Of a DNA stretch of 19,656 nucleotides, positions 1-8,600 are shown piece after piece. This DNA is from Aquifex aeolicus. Lineage in GTDB: Bacteria > Aquificota > Aquificia > Aquificales > Aquificaceae. The DNA is taken from assembly GCA_015662815.1 (NCBI GenBank), contig DQTK01000143.1, forward strand, positions 1 through 19,656, read 5' to 3'. Both the position numbers and the translations under genes were made by a program. The notes beneath the pieces are model-generated. The model searched no databases. It saw only the letters and a program-made list of their open reading frames with translations, and was not told the origin of the DNA. Numbering within the stretch: position 1 is the first letter of the stretch; each line of letters begins with the position of its first letter.

Positions 1-1
1 A

Positions 2-82
2 AAGGATTTAATTGAACGGGAGAGGTTAAACCCTGAAGCTCTTGAGTTTATAAAGGAATATATAAAAAAGGAAAAAAGCTAA
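2..82 (+). CDS. C-terminal end of an unidentified protein (partial)
   Basis: An open frame enters from the left edge and ends in TAA at 80-82. It supplies 26 residues, a charged helical tail rich in Lys and Glu that ends EYIKKEKS. Nothing in it identifies a family. It converges on metK with only 4 bp between the two stop codons, so there is no room for a separate terminator. That it is a real gene end is inferred from the open frame, the Lys/Glu-rich composition like its neighbours and the tight convergent packing. Its identity needs the sequence to the left. Confidence 0.5.
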   Translation, partial: KDLIERERLNPEALEFIKEYIKKEKS

Positions 83-86
83 AAAA

Positions 87-1289
87 CTAAGCAACAGCAA
101 ATTCTTTATTGAGGAATCTTTTCCACGTGCTTGGCATCCTTAACAGTTCTTCCTCAGCTATTTTTTTAACTTGTTCTTCTAAACCTTTTACATCTTTTTT
201 GGTTCTAACTTTAACATCACAGACCTGAGGTTCGTTTATGGGTTTTCCTATCTGTGAAACAAGATAACAATAAGCCTCTTCTACTTCTTCTATTTCTCCT
301 ACAACCCTATCAGCTATTACATTGGCAACTACATTGTAAATCTTACCTATATGAGACACAGGATTTTTTCCAGCAGCTGCTTCTAAGCTCATAGGTCTGT
401 AGGGAGTTATAAGCCCATTTACCCTATTTCCTCTTCCTACCTGTCCATCATCTCCCTGTTCTGCAGACGTTCCCGTTACAGTTATGTAAACACTTTCCCT
501 TTCGGGGTCATCAGCTGTATTTACAAATACCTCTACTTCTCTATTTGTAAGCCCTCTCGCCATTTCTTCAACTGTTTTTCTGATGAATTCCTTTTTTTCT
601 AAGTAATCCTGAAGGTTTTCAACGTATTTGCTTACAAATGCACAAGCAATTGTTATCCTAATCTTTTCCTTTATTCTTACACCCATAACCTTTATGTCTT
701 CACCCACATAAGGGTGTTCATCCTTGAAAGAGGGAGCGTTGAGTAGTTGTTCCGTTTCAAAAACTATTCTTTCAAGGTCATCAAGAGGTGCATAACCTAC
801 TCCAAAAGACGTGTCGTTTGCGAGGGGAACCTCACCTTTTTGTTGAAACCTCAGGAATAAGTCTACTAGGTCTTTACTTCCGGGCTTTATTCTCGGCTTT
901 ATTATTACATGTTTATCTGGGTCGAGATTTCTTATATTTTCCTTTATCCACTGCCTTGTAACTTCTACCGCAAGTTCTTCCACAGGAAGAGTTTTTCCCT
1001 CAAGTTCCTTTAAAGCTCTTCCAACTAAGTATATTTCTATCGGGGATATAACTTCTCCTCCTCCGAAAACCGGATTAGCCTCTCCGCCCACCAGCAGAGC
1101 CTTATCAACGTTATGGTGCATTATTGCTCCAAAACGTTCCATGTATAGTTTGGAAAGTGTTACCGATAGCTCCTCCGCTAAATTATCACACATTGTATCG
1201 GGATGTCCTATTCCTTTTCTTTCAACAATTTCAGCATCTTGTCCGTAAACAGGCTCAAAGGTCATAGGGGAAACAACTATGTTTTTCAA
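87..1289 (-). CDS. metK: S-adenosylmethionine synthetase, archaeal type (methionine adenosyltransferase)
   Basis: The enzyme makes S-adenosylmethionine from methionine and ATP in the cytoplasm. The 400-residue protein matches the archaeal-type family (COG1812-like), not the usual bacterial MetK. It has an early GHPDTMCDN segment (about residues 28-36) and the family's signature stretch around GQVGRGNRVNGLITPYRPMS (about residues 286-305), followed by AAAGKNPVSHIGKIYN. The length is typical for the archaeal form. The start is TTG at 1287-1289, chosen because AAAGGAGGT at 1296-1304 (minus strand) lies just upstream at a good spacing; the first in-frame ATG is codon 9. A -10-like TATACT lies at 1325-1330, giving a short leader with no room for a SAM riboswitch. 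The gene follows mnmA on the same strand after a 51 bp gap. Family call is secure. Confidence 0.95.
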   Translation of the reverse strand: MKNIVVSPMTFEPVYGQDAEIVERKGIGHPDTMCDNLAEELSVTLSKLYMERFGAIMHHNVDKALLVGGEANPVFGGGEVISPIEIYLVGRALKELEGKTLPVEELAVEVTRQWIKENIRNLDPDKHVIIKPRIKPGSKDLVDLFLRFQQKGEVPLANDTSFGVGYAPLDDLERIVFETEQLLNAPSFKDEHPYVGEDIKVMGVRIKEKIRITIACAFVSKYVENLQDYLEKKEFIRKTVEEMARGLTNREVEVFVNTADDPERESVYITVTGTSAEQGDDGQVGRGNRVNGLITPYRPMSLEAAAGKNPVSHIGKIYNVVANVIADRVVGEIEEVEEAYCYLVSQIGKPINEPQVCDVKVRTKKDVKGLEEQVKKIAEEELLRMPSTWKRFLNKEFAVA

Positions 1290-1295
1290 TCCTGT

Positions 1296-1304
1296 ACCTC
1301 CTTT
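1296..1304 (-). promoter_or_regulatory. Strong Shine-Dalgarno site of metK
   Basis: The minus strand reads AAAGGAGGT, an almost full complement of the 16S rRNA 3' end. It lies 6 nt before TTG (1287-1289) and decides that non-ATG start. Confidence 0.85.
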
Positions 1305-1324
1305 AAGGAAAATGTGAACTTAAT

Positions 1325-1330
1325 AGTATA
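1325..1330 (-). promoter_or_regulatory. -10 element of the metK promoter
   Basis: The minus strand reads TATACT in the 51 bp between the mnmA stop and the metK start. Transcription would begin about 30 nt before the TTG, leaving space for the Shine-Dalgarno site. I see no convincing -35 hexamer; at 17 bp spacing the sequence is TGTTAT. Confidence 0.5.
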
Positions 1331-1340
1331 CACCTCTTAT

Positions 1341-2411
1341 TTACTTTATAACATCTTCTATAATTCCTCCTCCTAAAAGGATATCACCGTCGTAAAAAGC
1401 TATTACCTGTCCGGGAGTGATTCCCCTTACATTCTCCTTGAATTTCACTACATATCCATCTTTCCTTTTTTCTATATTTTCCACAGGAGTAGGTTTATGT
1501 CTGTACCTTATTTGAGCTTCAACATTCTCCCACTTTTCCATAGGTACATGAAAGTTTATATCTTTCACAAAAAGTTTATCGTTGTAAAGGTATTTCTCTT
1601 CACCCACAACCACGGTGTTAGTCGAAGGGTCTATATCTATGACGTAGACAGGTTTTCCGTAGGAAACTCTGAGCCCTCTTCTCTGTCCTATGGTAAATCT
1701 ATAAAACCCCTCATGCTCTCCCAGAACCCTTCCCGATATGTGTTTGATAACTCCCCTTCTTTTACCTGTAATCTCTTCAAGATATTCGCCGGGAGACTTA
1801 CCCATAAGAAAACAAACTTCTTGAGAATCCCTCTTTTGAGCTACCTCAAGACCGTACTTCTCAGCTATTTCCCTCACTTCCTCTTTCGTTAAGTCCCCTA
1901 AAGGAAACATTAAAAGTCCGAGGTCTTCCTTTTTAACTAAAGACAAAAAGTAAGTTTGGTCTCTGCGCTTGTCCTTTGGTCTTTCAATTACTAAACCGTG
2001 CCTTTCATACTCGGTGAGCCTTGCGTAATGCCCGGTTGCCAGCTTGTCTATTTCTGCAATCTGTCTTAAATACCTTGCGAAGAAACCTGTTTTTACCTCT
2101 CTATTACATATAGCACAAGGATTAGGAGTTCTGCCCTTTAAATACTCCTCTACGAAGTAGTCTATTACTTTGTTTTTAAAAATTTCTTCCCAACTAAAAA
2201 CTATATGGGGAATTCCCAATCTTTTTGCTACCCTTGCTACGTACTGAACATCTTTTGGAGAACAGCATACGTTATGGGTTTCGCCTACTTCACAAACATC
2301 TGCGGTGTGAAACCTCAAAGTAACTCCTATAACTTCGTATCCTTGCTCCTTTAAAAGGAGCGCTGTAACACTACTGTCTACTCCTCCACTCATTCCTACA
2401 GCAACTCTCAT
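1341..2411 (-). CDS. mnmA: tRNA-specific 2-thiouridylase MnmA (TrmU)
   Basis: The enzyme activates U34 of tRNA-Lys, -Glu and -Gln with ATP and inserts sulfur to give 2-thiouridine. From ATG at 2409-2411 the protein has 356 residues, the usual length. The N-terminus carries the PP-loop GMSGGVDSS. Counting from ATG, the two catalytic-type cysteines are Cys102 (in NPCAICNREVKTG) and Cys200 (in SQEVCFL). The C-terminal part has GQRRGLRVSYGKPVYVIDID and an OB-like tail ending in a GGGII segment, as in the family. An in-frame TTG sits immediately before the ATG; I prefer ATG because the residues MRVAVGMSGG match the usual start. There is no Shine-Dalgarno site. It diverges from cutA with only 34 bp between the two ATGs. 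Confidence 0.96.
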   Translation of the reverse strand: MRVAVGMSGGVDSSVTALLLKEQGYEVIGVTLRFHTADVCEVGETHNVCCSPKDVQYVARVAKRLGIPHIVFSWEEIFKNKVIDYFVEEYLKGRTPNPCAICNREVKTGFFARYLRQIAEIDKLATGHYARLTEYERHGLVIERPKDKRRDQTYFLSLVKKEDLGLLMFPLGDLTKEEVREIAEKYGLEVAQKRDSQEVCFLMGKSPGEYLEEITGKRRGVIKHISGRVLGEHEGFYRFTIGQRRGLRVSYGKPVYVIDIDPSTNTVVVGEEKYLYNDKLFVKDINFHVPMEKWENVEAQIRYRHKPTPVENIEKRKDGYVVKFKENVRGITPGQVIAFYDGDILLGGGIIEDVIK

Positions 2412-2431
2412 CAAAAGATATAAGATAGTCT

Positions 2432-2437
2432 TAAAAT
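2432..2437 (+). promoter_or_regulatory. -10 element of the cutA-rad50 operon
   Basis: TAAAAT ends 8 nt before the cutA ATG at 2446, with no Shine-Dalgarno site between. This predicts a leaderless or nearly leaderless mRNA. No good -35 match lies 16-18 bp upstream, and that position already falls at the mnmA start. Confidence 0.55.
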
Positions 2438-2445
2438 TTAACTAT

Positions 2446-2760
2446 ATGAGTGGATACTATGTGATTTTAATAACTACTCCCGTGGATAAAGGAGAAGAGA
2501 TAGCAAATTTCATAATCGAAAATAAACTCGGAGCGTGCGTTAATGTGGTAAAAGAAGTAAAGTCGATTTACTGGTGGAAGGGGAATATAGAAAAAGACAC
2601 CGAAGCTCTTCTAGTTGTAAAAACATCTGTAGAAAAATTTAATCAGCTCATGAGAGAAGTAAGGAAAATACATCCTTATACAGTTCCCGAAATTATAGCT
2701 CTGCCGATAGTAGCGGGAAATCCCGAATATTTGAAATGGCTAGATGATAGTCTGGCATGA
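2446..2760 (+). CDS. cutA: Divalent-cation tolerance protein CutA
   Basis: This is a small cytoplasmic protein of the CutA1 family, PII-like trimers linked to copper tolerance in E. coli but of unclear general role. The 104 residues carry the family hallmarks: GACVNVV near residues 29-35, SIYWWKG near 41-47, and HPYTVPEIIALPI near 78-90 followed by NPEYLKWL. The length is standard. The ATG is preceded by TAAAAT 8 nt upstream and lacks a Shine-Dalgarno site. Its stop overlaps the start of rad50 as ATGA, so the two genes form an operon with translational coupling. Why a CutA protein should be coupled to a DNA repair ATPase is not clear from the sequence. Confidence 0.95.
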   Translation: MSGYYVILITTPVDKGEEIANFIIENKLGACVNVVKEVKSIYWWKGNIEKDTEALLVVKTSVEKFNQLMREVRKIHPYTVPEIIALPIVAGNPEYLKWLDDSLA

Positions 2761-5693
2761 GACCTTTAAAGCTTGAACTGAAAGGTTTTACCGTATACAG
2801 GAAACCTCAAACAATTGACTTTTCAAAGCTTAGATTTTTTGTAATACAAGGAAAAACCGGAGCCGGGAAAACGAGCATAATTGACGCCATAACTTACGCA
2901 CTTTACGGTAAAGTTCCACGATACGGCTCTACAAAGGCTAAAAAGTATGTTCTCTCAAAAGGCGAAAGAGAACTGAAAGTTTCCCTTGATTTTTCTATAA
3001 AGGGAAGAAAATACAGAATAGAACGCTACTACCGAGCTTTTCCCGAAGACAATCAAGTTAGGGTTTACGAAGAAGGAAAGAGACTAAATATAAAAGAACC
3101 TCAGATAGAAAAATGGCTTCAACAGATTTCAGGAATAGACTACGAAACTTTCACTAAGGTAATACTTCTCCCTCAGGGAGAATTTAATAAATTCCTGAAA
3201 GAGGGTAAAGAAAGGAAAAATCTTTTAATTAAACTTCTCGGACTAGAAGAACTTGAAAAAATAAGCAAACTCGCAGGGGGAGAATTCAAAAGCCTTGAGG
3301 GAAAAAGGGAAGCTCTGAAAAAGGAATATGGACTCATAAAGGAGTATTCGCCTCAGCTCAAAGAGAGACTCCAAAAGGAGCTTCGGAATTTACAGCTCCG
3401 ACTTGAAGAACTAACAAAAAAAGAAGAACAAATACGCGAGGAACTCAGAAAATCCAAGGAAAAGAAAGAACTCTATGAAGAATATAAGCGGGTTTTAAAG
3501 GAATATGAAAGTTTAGCGGAAGAGAAGGAAGAAATAGAGTCCCTCAAAGAAAAGCTTGAAATTTCGCGTAAAGTATCTCCATACGTACCGATAGCCAAAA
3601 GGATAGAAGAAATAGACGAAGTTTTATCGAAGATAAAACTTAAGAGACAAAAACTGTTAAAGGAGCACACTATCTTATCGCAAGAGCTTAAGAATTTAAA
3701 AGAGGAAGAGAAAAGATTGCAAGCGGAAAAAGAAAAAGCAGAAGAGTATAGAAATAGGGAAAAGGAGATAGAGTTAATCCTCAAAAAACTTTTGGAGATA
3801 AAGGAATACATATTAGAAGTTGAAACTCTGCAAAAAGAAAAGGAAGAAGTAGAAAAGGAGTTTCAGAAAACAAAGAAGAAGTATACAGACCTTACAAAAA
3901 GAGTTGAGAAAGGAAGGAAGATTATAGAAGAAGAGGAGAGGAAATTAAAAAGTATTGAGGAGAGATTTTCCGAGGAGGAATACACCTCTCTGAAAACAAA
4001 GGAAAGACTTTTAAAGGAACTGGAAAAGAAAGAAAAAGAACTTCAAGAGAAAGAGATTGAGTATGAAACCTTAAAAGGAAAACTAGATACTCTTTACAAA
4101 AAATATACAAGGGTAAAAAAAGAGTTAGAGAAAGCGGAAGAAGAGTTGAAAAAGAGAGAACTTTATTATCACGCTCACATGGTCTCTTCCTATTTATCCG
4201 AAGGGGATGTTTGTCCGGTTTGCGGCGGAACCTATAGAGGGGGCTTTAGCCATTCGATAGAACTCGGTGATATTAGCGAACTAAAAGCTAAAACCGAAAA
4301 GCTTGAAAGGGAAGAGAAAGAACTCGATAAAAGACTTGAACTCCTAAAGCAAAAACTATCCATTCTTTCCGAAGAAATCCAAAAACTTGGGGAAGAAATA
4401 AGTGAGTATAAAAGGGAAATCCCAGAAAACCTCAAAAGTAGATTAAGCGAACTTGAAAAGTTAAAAGTTTTAAAAGAAAAATCGGAAGAAAAACTTAAGC
4501 TATACAGGCAAAAGCTCGATGAAAGAATAAAGCAGAGGGAAGAGGTATACGATAGTCTTTCCCGTTTGCAAAACCGTTTAAATATTTTAGAAGAAAAGAT
4601 AAAGGAAAGATTAAAAAAGATAAAGGAATTTAAGGAGTTTTACAATTGCGGAAACATATCAAAGTGCGAAAAGGAGTTAAAAGAAGAACTGGAAAGCATA
4701 AATAACCTTCTTAAAAACTTAGAAAAAAAGGAAAAAACTTTACAGGAAGAGATAGAAAGGATATCCTTAAGAAAATCAAAAATAGAAGGTGAGCTTTCTG
4801 AAGTAGTTAGGAATATAGAACTCCTCGAACAAGAAAGGAGGGAAAAATTAAACAATTTAGCTAAAATCTATGAAATTGTAAAATCTCCACAAGAGATACT
4901 TAATCTTTATTTAGGAGAAAAAGAGAAAATACTGGAAGAAAGAATAAAGGATTTTGAAGAAAAGAGTAAAGTTCTTAGTGTAAAAAAGAAAGAACTCGAA
5001 GAAAAAGCAAAACTTTACGAAGATATAAAAGACTATGAAGATGTAGAAGAGGAGTATTTAAGATTAAGAAAGGAAATTGATAATCTTTCAAAAAAGATAG
5101 GAGAGATTAAAAAGGAAATAGAATACGTTGAAGAAAAAGTAAAGAGAAAGGAAGAAATAGAGACAGAACTCAAAGATATAGAAAGGAAACTCCAGATTTA
5201 CTCCATTATAAAAACCGACTTTAGGGCGGATAGATTTCAGAAGTATGTAGCTGAAATAATGCTGAGAAAAGTAGTAGACCGTGCAAGTGAATACTTTTAC
5301 AAGTTCACAGGCACATATTTCTTTGAACTTGAAAAAACATTAGGAAGTAGAGATAGAGATATCGTTGTGGTGGAGACTACTACAAATCAAATAAGACCGG
5401 TAAGTAGTTTGAGCGGCGGAGAAACATTCTTGGCAAGTTTGTCCTTAGCTTTCGGAGTTAGCGATATACTCTCCGGCAATGCAAATCTTGAAAGCCTTTT
5501 TATAGATGAAGGTTTCGGAAGTTTAGACCAAGATATGAGAGAACGTGTAAGCGAAATACTCGAAGCTATAAAGACCAATGTAAATAAAATGATAGGTATA
5601 ATATCCCACATTCCAGATTTTGCAGAAAGATTTTCCGAAAGGATAATAGTAGAGAAGAAGGGGGACTTTTCGGAAGTAAAGGTAATACTTTAA
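2757..5693 (+). CDS. rad50: Rad50/SbcC double-strand break repair ATPase
   Basis: This is an SMC-like ATPase that with the nuclease Mre11/SbcD processes DNA ends. The 978 residues show a Walker A motif GKTGAGKT at 32-39, a very long Lys/Glu-rich coiled coil from about 170 to 840 split by a zinc hook CPVC at 486-489, the ABC signature SLSGGE at about 884-889, and Walker B LFIDEGFG with Asp917-Glu918. Two ATPase halves on either side of a hooked coiled coil define Rad50/SbcC. The length equals what I recall for the Aquifex aeolicus protein. Translation is coupled to cutA through the ATGA overlap. No mre11 gene lies in this window, which is unusual because the pair is often adjacent. The TAA stop overlaps the dnaE stop on the other strand. 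Confidence 0.96.
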   Translation: MRPLKLELKGFTVYRKPQTIDFSKLRFFVIQGKTGAGKTSIIDAITYALYGKVPRYGSTKAKKYVLSKGERELKVSLDFSIKGRKYRIERYYRAFPEDNQVRVYEEGKRLNIKEPQIEKWLQQISGIDYETFTKVILLPQGEFNKFLKEGKERKNLLIKLLGLEELEKISKLAGGEFKSLEGKREALKKEYGLIKEYSPQLKERLQKELRNLQLRLEELTKKEEQIREELRKSKEKKELYEEYKRVLKEYESLAEEKEEIESLKEKLEISRKVSPYVPIAKRIEEIDEVLSKIKLKRQKLLKEHTILSQELKNLKEEEKRLQAEKEKAEEYRNREKEIELILKKLLEIKEYILEVETLQKEKEEVEKEFQKTKKKYTDLTKRVEKGRKIIEEEERKLKSIEERFSEEEYTSLKTKERLLKELEKKEKELQEKEIEYETLKGKLDTLYKKYTRVKKELEKAEEELKKRELYYHAHMVSSYLSEGDVCPVCGGTYRGGFSHSIELGDISELKAKTEKLEREEKELDKRLELLKQKLSILSEEIQKLGEEISEYKREIPENLKSRLSELEKLKVLKEKSEEKLKLYRQKLDERIKQREEVYDSLSRLQNRLNILEEKIKERLKKIKEFKEFYNCGNISKCEKELKEELESINNLLKNLEKKEKTLQEEIERISLRKSKIEGELSEVVRNIELLEQERREKLNNLAKIYEIVKSPQEILNLYLGEKEKILEERIKDFEEKSKVLSVKKKELEEKAKLYEDIKDYEDVEEEYLRLRKEIDNLSKKIGEIKKEIEYVEEKVKRKEEIETELKDIERKLQIYSIIKTDFRADRFQKYVAEIMLRKVVDRASEYFYKFTGTYFFELEKTLGSRDRDIVVVETTTNQIRPVSSLSGGETFLASLSLAFGVSDILSGNANLESLFIDEGFGSLDQDMRERVSEILEAIKTNVNKMIGIISHIPDFAERFSERIIVEKKGDFSEVKVIL

Positions 5694-8600
5694 ACGACTA
5701 CTCTTATACCCATTTCTTCCAATTTATCGAGCAACTTTGGAGTTATTCTTACTTTGAAATCGGGAGAAGGTATCATGTCAACAATTTTCTCTCCCACATC
5801 AAGACTTATTAATAGGCTATACCCTTCACTGTCGTAGTTTTCCTCAATTAGCTCCTTAAACCTTTCAAGAACTCCGTTTAAGGCTTGTTCCTTAGTGATG
5901 AATACCCTTAAAATGTTATTGGTTTCCTTTGAATACTCTTCGGGGGTATATAACTCTTTACAAATGAACTTTAGGGTTTCCGTTTCTAAATCTTCTTCTA
6001 CAAAGCCCTTTATAACGATTACTCTATCTTCTTCCAATAGCTGATTGAATTCTTCGTAGGTCCCCGGAAAAACTATAGCCTCAATTATTCCTGTCCTATC
6101 AACCAAGTTAAAACCGGCCATATAGTCTCCGTTTTTTGTCCTCTTTACCTTCAGTTCCGTGATAACACCCGCTACAACCACATCTTCTCCTCTTTCTACC
6201 TCTTCTAAGTCCTCAATAGGAGTAAACTTTCCTTTTAAAATCTTATCGTACCTATCTATAGGGTGTCCCGAAATGTAAAAACCGAGGACTTCTTTTTCAA
6301 GTTTTAAAGGGTCTAAGGTTTCTGCGGTTTTATCCGATTCTTCTTTTTTTAAGATTCCGAAAAGAGAGTTTTGAGCCATTGCCATAAGATTTTTTTCTGA
6401 ACTTGCAACCTTTACAAGGAGTTCCTCTCTTTTTCTACCGGTGTAATCAAAGGCACCGGCTTTAATCAGAGCTTCAATAACCTTTTTGTTAATCTTCCTA
6501 TTTCTGGCTTTCATCGTAAAGTCAGCTAGATTTTTAAAGCCTTTATACTTTTTTCTCGCTTCTACTATAATTTGCGCTGTTTCTTCTCCCACGCCCTTTA
6601 TTCTTGCGAGCCCAAACCTTATTTTCTTTCTCCCTTCAATGGTAAAACCCACCTCGCTTTTATTTATATGGGGCGGCAATATTTCAAAGCCAAATAGCTT
6701 AGCATCTTTGAGTAGATTCAGGAATTTATTGTCGTTCTTTTCGGTGGTAAGTTTGACCGCAAAAAATTCCGCAGGGAAGTGAGCTTTTACATATGCAGTC
6801 CAGTAAGAAATATACCCGTAAGCTACAGAGTGAGACTTGTTAAAAGAGTATGAAGCAAACTTCTCTATATCTTCCCATAACTTTTTTATTTTATCCTCGG
6901 GATAACCTCTTTCCACAGCTCCACGGATAAATTTGTCCTTCATCTGAACCATTAAATCAGCTTTCTTTTTACCTATTGCCTTTCTGAGAGTATCGGCTTC
7001 ACCGGGAGTAAAACCTGCAAGTACTTGGGACATTTTCATTACCTGTTCTTGGTAAACGATAACTCCGTAGGTTTCCTTAAGAACGGGTTCAAGCTCATCA
7101 AAGGGATACTCCACAGGTTCCTGACCGTGCTTTCTCCTTATGTAAGTATCCACCAGACCGCTTTTAAGCGGTCCCGGTCTATACAGTGCAAGGACTGCAA
7201 CTATATCGTCAAAGTTGTCAGGTTTTAACTTCTTAAGAAGCTCTTTCATTCCTCTACTTTCGAGCTGAAACACTCCTGTTGTTTTTCCTTCCTGAAGCAG
7301 TTCGTAAACTTTGGGGTCATCGAGAGGAAGCTCCAAAAAGTTTATCTCTACTCCGTGTCTTTCTTTTATAAGTTCCTTCATGAGTTTTAGCTCTGTGAGA
7401 GTTTTCAGACCCAAAAAGTCCATTTTCAGGAGTCCAAGTTCCTCCAGTTGAACCATATCGTACTGGGTAGCCACTTGTTCGTCCTTATCGTAGTAAAGAG
7501 GTACAAGTTCGTGAAGAGGTTTTGGAGCTATAACTACTCCCGCTGCGTGGAGGGAAGTATGTCTTGTAAGACCTTCGAGCTTCAAAGCTGTTTCTACCAG
7601 TTGTTTGATTTCCGGATTTTCTTCACACATCTTTCTGAATTTCTGAACGTTGTCCTCTATATCCGTTCTGTGTTTTCCATATTTTTCAAGGAGTTCTTCT
7701 ATTGGAGTAATATACATTTCCTCGAGGGTAAGCCAGGTTCCCTGAACATCTCCTTGTGGAATCAGTTTTGCCAATTTGTCCGCGGTCGAATAGGGAAGTC
7801 CCATAGCACGGGCTACGTCTCTGAGGGTTTGTTTTGCTTTCATTATGTTGTAGGTAATTATCTGAGCAACGTTTTCCTTTCCGTATTTTTCCCTTACATA
7901 CTCAATAACTTTTTCCCTGTTATCTTGGCAAAAGTCTACATCTATGTCAGGCATAGATACTCTATCGGGATTTAGAAATCTTTCGAAAAGAAGACCGTGC
8001 TTTATCGGGTCAACATCGGTGATCCCTATGGCATAGGCTACCAGAGACCCTCCTGCACTTCCTCTACCGGGTCCCACGGGGATATCGTTCCTTTTAGCCC
8101 AATTTATGAAATCTTGTACAATCAAGAAGTAGCCTGCAAATCCCATTTTGTTAATTACTTCCAGTTCGTATTCCAGTCTTTCCCAGTACTCTTTTGTGTC
8201 CTTCGCTTGTCCTTTTTCTATTCTTTGCCTTAAACCTTTTACCGCCAGTTCCCTCAGATGCTCTTCTAAAGTTTTATGGGCGGGGACTTCGTATTTCGGG
8301 AGGAGGTATGAAGAGTTTTCAAAAATTTCAAAACTATCTGTAACCTTTTCTGCAACTTCTAGTGTATTCAGTAGGGCTTTTTCCCAACCTTCGAATTTAC
8401 CTTCAAACTTTTTCCACATATAATTTGCATCCGCAAAATGCAGGTCTTCATTGGAACATTTGAAACCTCCGGATGTTATTTCATGAATAGTTTTCTTCAT
8501 CTGTAGTGCCATCAATACGGTATGGGCATATCTATCCTCCGGATTGAGGTAATGGGCATCCTGAGTAGCTATGAGCTTAACATTGTACTTTCTGGCTATT

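Noticed and set aside
1290..1340. Possible SAM riboswitch upstream of metK
   Set aside because: The predicted leader is only about 30 nt and contains just the Shine-Dalgarno site, far too short for any known SAM riboswitch.
3473..4855. Serine/phenylalanine-rich open frames antisense to rad50
   Set aside because: They are the complement of Glu/Lys-rich coiled-coil codons. They lack start signals and the sense strand encodes an intact Rad50.
6486..8423. Several 60-175 codon plus-strand frames inside dnaE
   Set aside because: They lie wholly opposite an intact, motif-complete DnaE and have no promoter or Shine-Dalgarno support. They are shadows.
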